Origin: Deltaproteobacteria bacterium
GTDB taxonomy: Bacteria; Myxococcota_A; Polyangia; JACPQR01
Length of the DNA stretch: 64,000 nucleotides
Direction: 5' to 3'
Assembly: GCA_016190375.1 (NCBI GenBank)
Contig: JACPQR010000111.1
Coordinates: 1-64,000, forward strand
This document shows, piece after piece, positions 47,515-57,665 of this stretch (positions within the stretch are counted from its first letter, which is position 1; each line of letters begins with the position of its first letter). The notes beneath the pieces were generated by a model that worked only from the letters and a program-made list of their open reading frames with translations, ran no database searches and was not told the DNA's origin. The translations under genes and the position numbers were made by a program.

Positions 47515-47958
47515 CTACTGCGAGACCGCCGGCGGCGGCGGCGCCTCCTCGGCCGCCGGCGGCATCGCGACCGCGGGCGGAGGAGGCGCGACCTGCACGG
47601 TCGGCGGTGGAGGCGGAGCCATCTGATTCATGGCCGCGATGGCCTGGTCGAGCACCGTCGAGTGATCGAGCGTGATCAGACCCGGGTACTGCGCTCGCAT
47701 CTGCGCTGCCTGCGCGAGCCAGGGCTGCGCCGCAGCAGCCTGCCTCAACGCCACGTGGCAGGCGCCGCGGTAGATGGCGTAGTGCGCCTGCTTGACGAGC
47801 GGGAACTCCGGGAGCCGGTCCTGGATCTGGACGGCGCGATCGAGCGCCTCCGGGCACCGGCCCTGCCGGTGGAGCCGGACCATCGTGCCAACGTGATACG
47901 CGGGATGCACACAACCCGACATGAGCGCCAAGGCCAACAGAACGAGGTGTCGTCGCAT
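47515..47958 (-). CDS. Small TPR-like lipoprotein with Pro-rich tail
   Basis: MRRHLVLLALALMSGCVHPAYHVG lipobox; repeated APPPPAV C-terminus. Confidence 0.65.
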   Translation of the reverse strand: MRRHLVLLALALMSGCVHPAYHVGTMVRLHRQGRCPEALDRAVQIQDRLPEFPLVKQAHYAIYRGACHVALRQAAAAQPWLAQAAQMRAQYPGLITLDHSTVLDQAIAAMNQMAPPPPPTVQVAPPPPAVAMPPAAEEAPPPPAVSQ

Positions 47959-48038
47959 GCGGCCGCGGGTATCAGGCACCGTGGCAACTGTCAATAGTCG
48001 AGCATCAAGACGCATCAAGGCGGGGGGCCCGCAGGATA

Positions 48039-48081
48039 GCCGTTAGCAGGTAAGGGCCGCTTACGGCTAATTGCTAACGGC
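48039..48081. repeat. Nested hairpin with GCCGTTAGCA / TGCTAACGGC outer arms
   Basis: 10-bp perfect outer arms; inner GTAAG-ggccg-CTTAC. Confidence 0.85.
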
Positions 48082-48154
48082 GTTCTTCGTCAGGTCGCAG
48101 CTCGGGGGGCGAGCCGAGCTTCGCCGGTCGTCGCAGCAGCGAACGGAGCCGGAT

Positions 48155-50779
48155 TCACTCCGGCGGAGTGAGCGAGCGCACGGAGCGTCGAAGCGGGGGG
48201 GTCCGCGGGGGGGGCGAAGCCCCTCCCGCGCTCAATAGGTACGCGGCGATCCTCGCCTCGAGATCGGCCGGTCTCTCGGTCCCCCCGGACGGCTCGGCCA
48301 GCCGGTACGGGCCGCGGTCTCGTGGACCCCGCAGGACGCCCATGTCGACGAAAGACGCGAAGGCGTTCTCGAGGATCGGCTTCGAGATCGCCTCGGACCG
48401 ATCGATCTCACCCGCCAGGTACATCTGCTCGCCGAGGACCAGGGAGCGCTTGCAGAGCTCCTTCTTCGAGGTCGCGGCGCTTCGGCCGACCAGCACCTCC
48501 AGCGATCGAGCCGCGAGACGACAGCCCTCCACGAAGTTGGCGAGGAGCGACGCGTACAGCGCCAGCGCGTCCCCGTTCGGACCGAGCACGCCGTCGGCAC
48601 CTCTGGTCACCTTCCCGTCCTGGACCATGGCGTCCACGGTGCTCTCGAGGACCTCCTCGAAGGAGACGTCGGCCCTCAAGACGAACTCGTACTTGAACAG
48701 TCGCGACAGCTCCTCGACGCGCTCGGACACGGCGGCGAGGTCCCTGGGCCGTCCGGGGGCCAGGAGCGCCGTCGCGACGAGCGCCGACGGCACGAAGTGA
48801 TGGAGCAGGTTCGACTTGTAGTAGTCGAGCGCGAGCCGGCGCGACGGTGGGACCTGGAAGATCGCGTCCTCTCCCTCGCCGTGCCTCGTGACCAGTCCGG
48901 CTTCGACGAACAGCGCCATGCCCTCGTCGAGCGAGTCGATGCGCACGGTGCCCCGGTCGAGCACCGCCGACGCGAAGCGTGCTCCTCGCGCCTCGAGCTC
49001 ACGGCAGAGCAGGCCCACCTCTTCGACGAGCCGCCCACGCTCCATCCCCCGCCTGCCGTGCGATAGCAGCGCCGTCGCGAGCAGCGACGACACCGTCACC
49101 GAGGTCGCCCTCCCGATCTGGTAGACGACCTGGTGCGAGAGCCTCTGGACGATCTGCCGGCGTCCCGGCTCCGAGGCGGCATCCTCGTCTCGCTGTTCCG
49201 AGAGGTGCGTGCCGAGGTCGATGATCTCCCCGAAGTCGAGGCGCAACCGTCCATACCGTGCGCGCAGCACCTTGGGAGTCCTGAACAGACTCGAGATGCC
49301 CTCCGGTTCCTTGTCCGCGCCCGACAGCTCTCTCAGGTAGGACTTCTCCTCGATGATTCGCGAGTAGGTGATGGACGCGGGCACGAGCTGGGGCCTGCAC
49401 TGCGGCAGATCGCAGGCGGCATCGACGATCATCGCCATCAGCCCGCTCTTCGGGTGCAGGAGCCGGCCCGTGCGCGACCTCGTCCCCTCGATGAAGAACT
49501 CGATCGGATGCCCATCGCGCAGGAGCACCCTCACGTAGGCCTTGAAGACGGCCGCGTACAGGGCGTTGCCCTGGAGGCTCCGGCGAAGGAAGAACGCGCC
49601 CGCGTGCCGGAAGATCGTCCCGAGCGGAAAGAACGAAAGGTTGATGCCGGCGGCGATGTACGGCGGCGCGAGGTTGTTCTCGAAGAACGTGGAGGACATC
49701 ACGAGGTAGTCGACGTGGCTGCGATGCGCCGGTAAGAGGACCAGCGGCCCCCGGCGCGACGCGTCGCGCACGCGCTCGAGACCCTCCTCGTCCACGTCGA
49801 GCCCGGCGAAGATCCGATCGCGGATGACCTGGAAGATCCGATCGAGAAGGACGAGCACCCAGTAGCTCATCCGCGCCTCGATCTCGCGAACGAGCTTCTT
49901 CGCCCGCTTCTCGATGGCGCCGAGGGGCTTCTTCTCCACGCGAGCCACCTCACCGATCCGCGTCCGCACGGGCACGGACCGCAGGACCTCTGCCCGCACC
50001 CTGTCCTGTGACCGCACGGGTGGCCCCAGGATGATCCGGCGTTCGCGCTCGAGCCTCTTGAGGAGGGCGAACCGTACCTTCGACGCGATCACGCCGTTTG
50101 GCTCGGTGACGTTCGCGGCCACGAACGCGGCGAGGTCGAGCGGCTGCCCGACCCGCAGGATCGCGTTGCGGAAGTTGAGGAGAAACTGCAGCGCCATGCG
50201 GACGCGACCCGGCCACTCCTGCGGTCCGAAGACCGCATCGACGAGCGACCTCCCCCTTCGCTCCGGCTGCTTTCCCCAGACGAACGTGTGAGGCACGAGG
50301 AGGATCGGCCGTTCGCTCGTTCGCTGCAGGCCCACCAGGGACTCGATGTGGTCGACCGGGAATGCGAGACCTCGCGGCGCGGCGCGGTAGGAGTGGGGGG
50401 GCCGCTTGAGGAAGAGGAGTGCGGACTGGCCGGCGCCGACGACCTCCCCCAGCTCCCGCTCCTCCGGTCGACGCCGCCCGAGCCGGTACGCGATCCAGCG
50501 CCAGAGCGAGCGGAACGGGAGCTGTCCGAGGTCGTTGACGAAGCGCAGCGCCGGCAGTCCCAGCTTCTGGGTGAAGAAGTTGAGACAAGCGTAGTCCAGG
50601 AACGACAGGGACCTCAGGACGTAGACCACGGTGCCGCGCTGCGCGGCCTGGCGCACGGTGGCATCGAGCGCCGCGTCCACCTGCAGCGCCGCGAAGAAGC
50701 GGCGGTACAGCCAGCGCAGAAGTGCCCCCGGCTCGTACGGCCTGCCCGGGGGCGCCAGCGTGACGGAGCGTTCGGCCAC
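48155..50779 (-). CDS. plsB: Glycerol-3-phosphate 1-O-acyltransferase
   Basis: VVYVLRSLSFLDYACLNFFTQKLGLPALRFVND; LVLLPAHRSHVDYLVMS, GINLSFFPLGTIFRHAGAFFLRRS, EFFIEGTRSRTGRLLHPKSGLM. Confidence 0.93.
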   Translation of the reverse strand: MAERSVTLAPPGRPYEPGALLRWLYRRFFAALQVDAALDATVRQAAQRGTVVYVLRSLSFLDYACLNFFTQKLGLPALRFVNDLGQLPFRSLWRWIAYRLGRRRPEERELGEVVGAGQSALLFLKRPPHSYRAAPRGLAFPVDHIESLVGLQRTSERPILLVPHTFVWGKQPERRGRSLVDAVFGPQEWPGRVRMALQFLLNFRNAILRVGQPLDLAAFVAANVTEPNGVIASKVRFALLKRLERERRIILGPPVRSQDRVRAEVLRSVPVRTRIGEVARVEKKPLGAIEKRAKKLVREIEARMSYWVLVLLDRIFQVIRDRIFAGLDVDEEGLERVRDASRRGPLVLLPAHRSHVDYLVMSSTFFENNLAPPYIAAGINLSFFPLGTIFRHAGAFFLRRSLQGNALYAAVFKAYVRVLLRDGHPIEFFIEGTRSRTGRLLHPKSGLMAMIVDAACDLPQCRPQLVPASITYSRIIEEKSYLRELSGADKEPEGISSLFRTPKVLRARYGRLRLDFGEIIDLGTHLSEQRDEDAASEPGRRQIVQRLSHQVVYQIGRATSVTVSSLLATALLSHGRRGMERGRLVEEVGLLCRELEARGARFASAVLDRGTVRIDSLDEGMALFVEAGLVTRHGEGEDAIFQVPPSRRLALDYYKSNLLHHFVPSALVATALLAPGRPRDLAAVSERVEELSRLFKYEFVLRADVSFEEVLESTVDAMVQDGKVTRGADGVLGPNGDALALYASLLANFVEGCRLAARSLEVLVGRSAATSKKELCKRSLVLGEQMYLAGEIDRSEAISKPILENAFASFVDMGVLRGPRDRGPYRLAEPSGGTERPADLEARIAAYLLSAGGASPPPRTPPLRRSVRSLTPPE

Positions 50780-50809
50780 GGTCCGCCGGAGAGTAGCGCT
50801 TTTCGGGTC

Positions 50810-51202
50810 TCAGCCCACGAGGGCTATCGTCGCGAGGAGCGCCAGTGTCGCGCTGCCCAGGAGCGGCGCCAGAGCCTCGAGGTGCCAGCGCGGAGCCCTC
50901 TCGTCCGACCGTACCGCCTCGTGGGGCACCCCGATCGGTCCCAGCGCGATCGTCAGCTCGGGTACGCCGGAGTCCTCGGCCACCGCCACGTCGTGAATGG
51001 TCGCCACCCGGGCCGTGGCGTCGGGCCCGCTCGTCGGGTCGTCGACGGTGACCTGCGCACCCCTGCGCAGGAAACCGAGCCGCGCGACGAGGGCCGCGCC
51101 GCCCATCCCCTGGCGCAGCTCCAGCCGCAGCGGAGCCTGCACGCCTTCGATTCGCACGCGAACGGGTGTCAGGATTTCGTCGACCGGGAGATGATTCGCC
51201 AT
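50810..51202 (-). CDS. Hypothetical protein with C-terminal TM helix
   Basis: ORF region from MANHLPVDEI; hydrophobic LGSATLALLATIALVG at C-terminus. Confidence 0.5.
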   Translation of the reverse strand: MANHLPVDEILTPVRVRIEGVQAPLRLELRQGMGGAALVARLGFLRRGAQVTVDDPTSGPDATARVATIHDVAVAEDSGVPELTIALGPIGVPHEAVRSDERAPRWHLEALAPLLGSATLALLATIALVG

Positions 51203-51284
51203 TGGGTCGCGATGCCATGACTGCAATGCGGCGGTCCAGTTTCCGGCCAACGGGGACCGAGTGTGGCAAACTGCTCCACTCCCG

Positions 51285-52040
51285 ATGGCCGCTCCAGCTC
51301 GACCAGCGCGACCTCGCACGCCCGTCTCGATCGCGATCCTCGCGGTCAACGTGGCCGTGTTCGTGGCCCAGCTCGCGCTGCCCGGCCCCTCCGGAGAGGT
51401 CGACGAGGTCGCGCTGCGCCTCGCGCTCTGGGCGCCGTCGCTCTGGGATGGCGAGGTCTGGCGCCTGCTCACCGCGGCCTTCATCCACTTCGGGCCGCTG
51501 CACATCTTCTTCAACATGTTCGTGCTCTGGGACATCGGACGCCTGTGCGAGGTGGTGGTCCGCCCCGCTCGCTACGCCCTGCTCTACGCGGCGTCGGCCG
51601 TCGGCGGCACCGTCGCGAGCACGCTCTTCACCCGCGGGCTCTCCGGCGGCGCCTCTGGAGCGCTCTTCGGCGTCGCCGGCGCGCTCCTCGCGCTCGTCCT
51701 CCTCGACCGCGAGCGCCGCGTCTTCGTCCAGCGCGACCGGCTCAAGGGGCTGCTCCTGCGCTTCCTCGTCATCAACATGGCCTTGCAGTTCGCGATCCCG
51801 CACATCGACATCGCCGCGCACGTGGGCGGCTGCGTCACAGGCGCGGCGGTCGGGGCGTACCTGTTCGGGCGGAGCCCGCTGTCGGGCGATCGGGGCGCGC
51901 CCATCCGCAGGGCGTCGCTGGCCGCCCTGATCCTCATCCTGCTGGTAGCGGCCTACTCGCTGCACCCCGTCGGCCACCCCCGCTTCGAGGCCTGGCGGAT
52001 CAGCCCCGCCCGCCTCATCGACATCTTGCTCGGCAACTGA
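51285..52040 (+). CDS. Rhomboid-family intramembrane serine protease
   Basis: LTAAFIHFGPLHIFFNMFVLWDIG, GASGALFGVAGALL, DIAAHVGGCVTGAAVG; multiple TM segments. Confidence 0.92.
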   Translation: MAAPARPARPRTPVSIAILAVNVAVFVAQLALPGPSGEVDEVALRLALWAPSLWDGEVWRLLTAAFIHFGPLHIFFNMFVLWDIGRLCEVVVRPARYALLYAASAVGGTVASTLFTRGLSGGASGALFGVAGALLALVLLDRERRVFVQRDRLKGLLLRFLVINMALQFAIPHIDIAAHVGGCVTGAAVGAYLFGRSPLSGDRGAPIRRASLAALILILLVAAYSLHPVGHPRFEAWRISPARLIDILLGN

Positions 52041-52114
52041 CCGTCGCGGGGGGCTGCCTTGACAGGGGCTCCAGGCCCGACTAGAAGGTGCCCCCTGTTT
52101 GCGAGAAAAGGCGA

Positions 52115-52543
52115 ATGCGTACCTACAGTGCCAAGCCAGGCGAGATCGAGCGCAAGTGGTTCGTCGTCGACGCGCGGGATCAGGTCCTGGGCAGGCTCGC
52201 TAGCAACGTGGCGAACGTCCTGAGGGGCAAGCACCGCCCGACGTTCACGCCCCACGTCGACACGGGCGACTTCGTGATCGTCATCAACGCGAGCCAGCTG
52301 AAGCTGACGGGCACCAAGCTCACCCAGAAGATGTACCACCGGTTCTCGGGGTATCCGGGTGGATTCCGATCGGTCGAGGCGCGGCACGTCCTCGAGCGCA
52401 AGCCGGACTTCGTCCTCCGCAAGGCGGTCGCCGGCATGCTTCCGAAGAACGTCCTCGGCCGGCAGCTTCTTTCCAAGCTCAAGGTTTACCGGGGCGCCGA
52501 GCATCCGCACGCGGCGCAGAAGCCCGAGACGCTGTCCTTCTGA
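52115..52543 (+). CDS. rplM: 50S ribosomal protein L13
   Basis: [16 protein letters not shown]...[24 protein letters not shown]...[30 protein letters not shown]. Confidence 0.98.
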   Translation: MRTYSAKPGEIERKWFVVDARDQVLGRLASNVANVLRGKHRPTFTPHVDTGDFVIVINASQLKLTGTKLTQKMYHRFSGYPGGFRSVEARHVLERKPDFVLRKAVAGMLPKNVLGRQLLSKLKVYRGAEHPHAAQKPETLSF

Positions 52544-52556
52544 TTGCAGGGGTGTC

Positions 52557-52955
52557 ATGGCACAGGTTCAGAATCGCTGGTACGCGACCGGAAAACGCAA
52601 GACGGCCATCGCGCGCGTGTGGCTGACCCCGGGTACGGGGCAGATCACCGTCAACGGCCGCCCGATTGAGATCTTCTTCGGCCGCGCGACCTCGCAGATG
52701 GTGCTCAGGCAGCCCCTCGAGCTCATCGAGGTCCAGGACAAGTACGACGTTCGCGCGTTCGTATGCGGCGGCGGGGAGAGCGGTCAGGCCGACGCCATCA
52801 AGCACGGGATCTCGAAGGCGCTCCTGGTCGAGAACCCCGAACGCCGCCTTCCGCTGAAGCGCGCCGGCTTCCTCACGCGCGACGCGCGCAAGAAGGAGCG
52901 GAAGAAGTACGGGCAGCCGGGAGCACGCAAGCGCTTCCAGTTCTCCAAGCGGTAG
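52557..52955 (+). CDS. rpsI: 30S ribosomal protein S9
   Basis: [15 protein letters not shown]...[20 protein letters not shown]...[28 protein letters not shown]. Confidence 0.98.
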   Translation: MAQVQNRWYATGKRKTAIARVWLTPGTGQITVNGRPIEIFFGRATSQMVLRQPLELIEVQDKYDVRAFVCGGGESGQADAIKHGISKALLVENPERRLPLKRAGFLTRDARKKERKKYGQPGARKRFQFSKR

Positions 52956-52972
52956 TCCGGGCCTCTTCGACC

Positions 52973-54025
52973 TTGATCCGCGTCGCGATCGTCGGCGCCA
53001 CGGGCTACACGGGCGCGGAGCTTCTCAGGCTTCTCCTGTCGCACCCCGAAGTCGAGGTCACGCACCTCGCAGCCCACGGCCGCGCCGGGATGCGGCTGTC
53101 CGAGGCCCTGCCGTCGCTCTCGGGCCTCCTGGATTTGCCGCTCGAGCCATTCGATGCCGCGAGGGTGGCCGAGGCGGCCGACGTGGCGTTCTGCGGGCTC
53201 CCCCACGGGGCGTCCGCGCCGGCGGTGAGCGCGCTCCTCGAGGCGGGGTTGAAGGTCCTCGACCTGTCGGCCGACTTTCGCCTCCGCGATCCCGCCGTGT
53301 ACGAGGCCTGGTATGGAGCGCATCCGCACACGGAGCTCTGCGCGCGCTCCGTCTATGGACTGCCCGAGCTTCACCGGGAGGCGATCGCGGCGGCGCGTTT
53401 GATCGCCGTGCCAGGCTGCTATCCGACGAGCGCGATCCTGTGTCTCGCTCCGCTCCTCGCGAACCGCCTGATCGAGCCCAAGAGCATCGTCATCGACTCG
53501 AAGTCGGGCGTCAGCGGGGCCGGCCGCACTCCGTCGCCGACGACGCACCTCCCGGAGACCGCGGAGGGAATCCGCGCCTACAAGGTCGCGGGCACGCACC
53601 GCCACACGCCCGAGATCGAGCAGGAGCTCTCGAGCGTCGCCGGCGAGCCGATCACCGTCACGTTCACGCCCCATCTCGCGCCGATGACGCGCGGGATCCT
53701 GACGACCGCCTACGCCACGCCCAGAGCCGAGGCCTTGGGCGGCTTGGCCGATGGGGCGTGCCAGGACCTGGCGAGGAGCTTCTTCTCCGGCTCCCCGTCG
53801 GTTCGCGTCCTCGACCCCGGGCGGCTGCCGGACACGTTGTTCGTTCGCGGCTCGAACTTCGCGCACCTCGCCTATGCCGTCGATCGTCGCGCCAGCCGCA
53901 TCCTGGCCTTTGCCGCGATCGACAACCTGGTGAAGGGAGCCGCCGGTCAGGCCGTCCAATGCCTGAACCTGATGTTCGGGCTACCCGAGGGCACGGGCCT
54001 TGGTGGGGCTCCGATGTTCCCTTAG
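52973..54025 (+). CDS. argC: N-acetyl-gamma-glutamyl-phosphate reductase
   Basis: IRVAIVGATGYTGAELLRLLLSHPEVEV, AVPGCYPTSAILCLAPLL, DSKSGVSGAGR, HRHTPEIEQEL, VKGAAGQAVQCLNLMFG. Confidence 0.96.
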   Translation: MIRVAIVGATGYTGAELLRLLLSHPEVEVTHLAAHGRAGMRLSEALPSLSGLLDLPLEPFDAARVAEAADVAFCGLPHGASAPAVSALLEAGLKVLDLSADFRLRDPAVYEAWYGAHPHTELCARSVYGLPELHREAIAAARLIAVPGCYPTSAILCLAPLLANRLIEPKSIVIDSKSGVSGAGRTPSPTTHLPETAEGIRAYKVAGTHRHTPEIEQELSSVAGEPITVTFTPHLAPMTRGILTTAYATPRAEALGGLADGACQDLARSFFSGSPSVRVLDPGRLPDTLFVRGSNFAHLAYAVDRRASRILAFAAIDNLVKGAAGQAVQCLNLMFGLPEGTGLGGAPMFP

Positions 54026-54067
54026 CCCCGAACCGAGCTTTTCGGGGCGCCCGCCGGTAGACTGTCG

Positions 54068-55276
54068 ATGCACATGTGGCGGCGATCTCGAGCCAGGCGG
54101 GCGGAGCATCGTCCATCCCCCGCCCTCCTTCTCGCGGCGTCGCTCGTGCTGCACGGGGCGCTGCTCCTGACCCTGCCCAAGGCGAGCGACGCCATCGGCA
54201 CGATCGACGACGACCTGGTCCCAATCAGCGCCGAGCTCCTTCGCGCCGCGAACCCCGAACCGGGCGATCCAAGGGAGGGCTCGGCGGCTCAGACGAACCA
54301 AAGAGCGCAAGAAACCCCGCCGCCACCCGAGCCCGTGGGAACCATCGTTCGGGAGAAGGTCCGCCGCCGGCCGCACACCCCGAGGAGCCAGGATCCCGAC
54401 GGCGGCGTCGCCCAGAGCGCCGTCCCCGATGGTGGCACCGCGCCCGCGCAGGCCGGCGATCGGCGAACCCGTGGCCTCGCCGCGAGGCTTCCCACCAACG
54501 TTCGCTTCGCGGTGATCGCCAGGCCCGCGCTGCTTGCGGGCTCTCCGCACGAGGAGGCAGGCCGCGAGACGATCCGTCGAGCCATCGGGATGCGCGTTAG
54601 GCGAACCGAGGACGGCGGGACCGTGGATCCTCTGGCCTCGCTCGAGGAGATCGTCGTCGTGACGGCGAACCCCTTCCAACCCGGGAACTTCACCGCCGCC
54701 GCAGCCGGCGCCGAAGACGCCTCGCCGCCCGGCTTCGAGAGAAGGGGCGGCCAGCTCGTCAGGAAGGCGACCCCAGCGGCCCCGCGCCCGGGATCCGACG
54801 GCGCTGCCGCCGTTCCGCCGGCTCCGCGGTTTGCGTGGCGCAACCGCCTTCTGACGCTCGCCGACCCCACGGACGGCAGCCCCAAGCCCGTCGTCGCGCT
54901 CGTCGGGAACGACCTGACCAGCCTCACCTTCGGCCGTCTGGACGTCCCCATCCCGCCCAGGATCGACCTCGTCGCCTTCGAGAGGGAGGACCACGGCGCG
55001 ATCGCCAAGGCCTCCGCGACCTTCGACACGGAGGAGGCCGCGACCCGGGCTCTGTCCGCGTGGCAGGAGGAGCTGGCCTCGAGGTGCCGCTCGCTGCTCC
55101 TTGCGGCGATAGGCCTGGGCGCCGCTTGCCGGCGGGTCGAGCTCACCCAGGAGGGCGCGACCATCCGCGGAACCCTCGCCGTCGAGCGCGACGAGGTGCA
55201 GGCCGTCCTCGGTGTGCTGCAGACCGCGATGCGCTCGCGGCGCCGTCCCCGCCCGGCGGCGCCGGTGCCGCAATAG
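54068..55276 (+). CDS. TonB-like N-terminally anchored proline-rich hypothetical protein
   Basis: Single N-terminal TM ALLLAASLVLHGALLLTLP followed by Pro/Ala-rich linker. Confidence 0.6.
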   Translation: MHMWRRSRARRAEHRPSPALLLAASLVLHGALLLTLPKASDAIGTIDDDLVPISAELLRAANPEPGDPREGSAAQTNQRAQETPPPPEPVGTIVREKVRRRPHTPRSQDPDGGVAQSAVPDGGTAPAQAGDRRTRGLAARLPTNVRFAVIARPALLAGSPHEEAGRETIRRAIGMRVRRTEDGGTVDPLASLEEIVVVTANPFQPGNFTAAAAGAEDASPPGFERRGGQLVRKATPAAPRPGSDGAAAVPPAPRFAWRNRLLTLADPTDGSPKPVVALVGNDLTSLTFGRLDVPIPPRIDLVAFEREDHGAIAKASATFDTEEAATRALSAWQEELASRCRSLLLAAIGLGAACRRVELTQEGATIRGTLAVERDEVQAVLGVLQTAMRSRRRPRPAAPVPQ

Positions 55277-55313
55277 ATTGACTCCGACTACTCGTCATCT
55301 GTACAGTCTCGTC

Positions 55314-57665
55314 ATGCGTTCAGCGGTCCGGTTCCGCGAGACTGGGCTCGAGCATGTCCTCGCCCAGTGGGAGGATCGGTGGGCCTTCCGGGGCTGCATC
55401 GCAGCCGATCGGACCCAGGACCCCCAGCCAGCCCGGCTCGTCTCGCTGCCCGAGGACCTGCCGCCCCCGCTCCGGGACGCCCTGTCGGCACGCGGCGTGA
55501 GCGCGCTGTACACCCATCAGGGCGAGGCGATACGGCACGCCCGCGCGGGCCGGCACGTGGTGGTGGCGACGCCCACGGCCAGCGGGAAGTCGCTCTGCTA
55601 CGTCATCCCGATCCTGGAGCGTCTCATCCGCGAGCCCGAGGCACGCGCGCTCCTCCTCTTCCCGACCAAGGCCCTGTCGCGGGACCAGGAGGACGCCATT
55701 CGCCGGATGATCCGCGATGCCGGCGTGGATGCCACGGGTCTGTCCGCGGTGACGTACGACGGCGACACGCCGGCCGACGCGAGGGCGCGCGCTCGAGACT
55801 CGTCGCGGATCATCTTCACGAACCCCGACATGCTCCACGCGGGGATCCTTCCGCATCACGCGTCCTGGGCGAAGTTCTTCTCGGGCCTCCGCTTCGTCGT
55901 CATCGACGAGGTCCACACCTACCGCGGCGTCTTCGGCAGCCACGTGGCGAACGTGCTCAGACGCCTGAAGCGCGTCGCCGCCTTTCACGGAGCGCGGCCG
56001 ACCTTCGTCCTCAGCTCGGCCACCATCGCCAACCCGAGAGAGCACGCCGCCGAGCTCGTCGGAGACGAGGTCGGCCTGGTCGACGAGAGCGGCTCGCCCC
56101 AGGGGCGCCGCCGGTTCATCCTCTACAACCCCCCCGTGGTCAACGCCGAGCTCGGCATCCGCGCGAGCTACCGGAAGGAGACGGCGCGGATCGCGTCCGA
56201 CCTCGTTCTTGCGGACGTCGCGACGATCGTGTTCGCCGGCAGCCGCAACGGCGTCGAGGTGATCTTGAAGTACCTTCAGGACTCGCTTGCGAGGGACGGC
56301 CTCGACCGATCGCTAGTCGAGGGCTACCGGGGAGGTTACCTGCCCGACACCCGGCGCCGGATCGAGCGCGGACTTCGTGACGGCTCGGTGCGGGGCGTCG
56401 TCGCCACGAGCGCGCTCGAGCTCGGGATCGACATCGGGGAGATCGACGCGTGCGTCTGCGCTGGCTGGCCAGGCAGCGTCGCGGCCCTCTGGCAGCGCTC
56501 GGGCCGAGCGGGCCGGCGCGGCGGCCTGTCCCTGACGATCCTCGTTGCGTCGTCGAATCCCATCGATCAGTTCCTCGCGCGAGAGCCGGAGTTCCTCCTG
56601 GGCGCCCCGGTCGAGCACGCACGGATCGACCCGGACAACCTGGAGATCCTGCTCCCGCACGTGAAGTGCGCCGCCTTCGAGCTCCCGTTCGACGTCGACG
56701 AGACCTACGGCGGTCTGAAGCTCGAGGACACCAGGGAGATGCTCGGTTTCCTCGTCGGAAAGCGGGTCCTCTGCGAGTCAGGTGGCCGGTTCCACTGGAT
56801 GGCCGACGCATACCCGGCGAGCCATGTGTCTCTCCGCCGCGGCGGCTGGGAGAACTTCGTCGTGATCGACGAGGTCCACGACAAGGTGATCGCCGAGATG
56901 GACTTCCGGGGAGCGCACACGATGCTCCACGAGCACGCGATCTACCAGCACGAGGGCGAGCAGTGGGAGGTGACGCGCCTCGATTACGAGAACCGCAAGG
57001 GCTACGTCCGAAAGCTCGCGCCCGACTACTACACGGATGCGATGACCTACACGAAGGTCCACGTCCTCGACGAGTTCGGCACCGGGCGCTCCGGCGTCGG
57101 GCCGACCGCCTGGGGCGAGGTCTCGATCGTGGAGAAGGTCGTCGGCTTCAAGAAGATCAAGTTCTACACCCACGAGAACGTCGGCTACGGCGATGTGAGG
57201 CTCCCCGACCTGCAGATGCACACGACCGCGTTCTGGGTGACCCTTCCCGAGGACGAGGTGCGTGCGCTCCTCGTCCCTCGCGCCGAGGTCCTCGACGGCC
57301 TCGGGGGCCTCGGCTCCGCGCTCCACGACGTCGCGGCGATGACCTTGATGTGCGATCCGCACGACCTCGGCCACACGCTCGGCGACAAGAGCGACGAGAC
57401 GATGCCACCAGGAAAGGAAGGTTCGATCGGCTTCGATCCGACGCTCTTCGTGTACGATGGCTACCCGGGCGGGGTGGGCCTCGCCGAGCAGCTACACCAG
57501 AGCCGCGCCGCCATTCTCTCGCGAACGCGGGCCCTCGTCGCCTCGTGTCCCTGCAAGGCCGGCTGTCCGGCGTGCGTGGGGCCAGCGGATGGCTCGCCCC
57601 GAAAGACCGTCGCGCTCGCGATCCTGGACCGGCTCCTCGCCGACCCCGCCTGCGATGCTGGGTGA
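55314..57665 (+). CDS. DEAD/DEAH-box helicase with C-terminal DUF1998/Cys cluster (MrfA/YprA-like)
   Basis: VVVATPTASGKSLCYVIP, VVIDEVHTYRGVFGSHVANVLRRLKR, LSSATIANP, ALELGIDIGEIDACVCAGWPGSVAALWQRSGRAGRRG, CPCKAGCPACVGP. Confidence 0.93.
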   Translation: MRSAVRFRETGLEHVLAQWEDRWAFRGCIAADRTQDPQPARLVSLPEDLPPPLRDALSARGVSALYTHQGEAIRHARAGRHVVVATPTASGKSLCYVIPILERLIREPEARALLLFPTKALSRDQEDAIRRMIRDAGVDATGLSAVTYDGDTPADARARARDSSRIIFTNPDMLHAGILPHHASWAKFFSGLRFVVIDEVHTYRGVFGSHVANVLRRLKRVAAFHGARPTFVLSSATIANPREHAAELVGDEVGLVDESGSPQGRRRFILYNPPVVNAELGIRASYRKETARIASDLVLADVATIVFAGSRNGVEVILKYLQDSLARDGLDRSLVEGYRGGYLPDTRRRIERGLRDGSVRGVVATSALELGIDIGEIDACVCAGWPGSVAALWQRSGRAGRRGGLSLTILVASSNPIDQFLAREPEFLLGAPVEHARIDPDNLEILLPHVKCAAFELPFDVDETYGGLKLEDTREMLGFLVGKRVLCESGGRFHWMADAYPASHVSLRRGGWENFVVIDEVHDKVIAEMDFRGAHTMLHEHAIYQHEGEQWEVTRLDYENRKGYVRKLAPDYYTDAMTYTKVHVLDEFGTGRSGVGPTAWGEVSIVEKVVGFKKIKFYTHENVGYGDVRLPDLQMHTTAFWVTLPEDEVRALLVPRAEVLDGLGGLGSALHDVAAMTLMCDPHDLGHTLGDKSDETMPPGKEGSIGFDPTLFVYDGYPGGVGLAEQLHQSRAAILSRTRALVASCPCKAGCPACVGPADGSPRKTVALAILDRLLADPACDAG

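Noticed and set aside
48156-48168. ACTCCGGCGGAGT palindrome at the plsB stop
   Set aside because: Short and partly coding; insufficient on its own to call a terminator.
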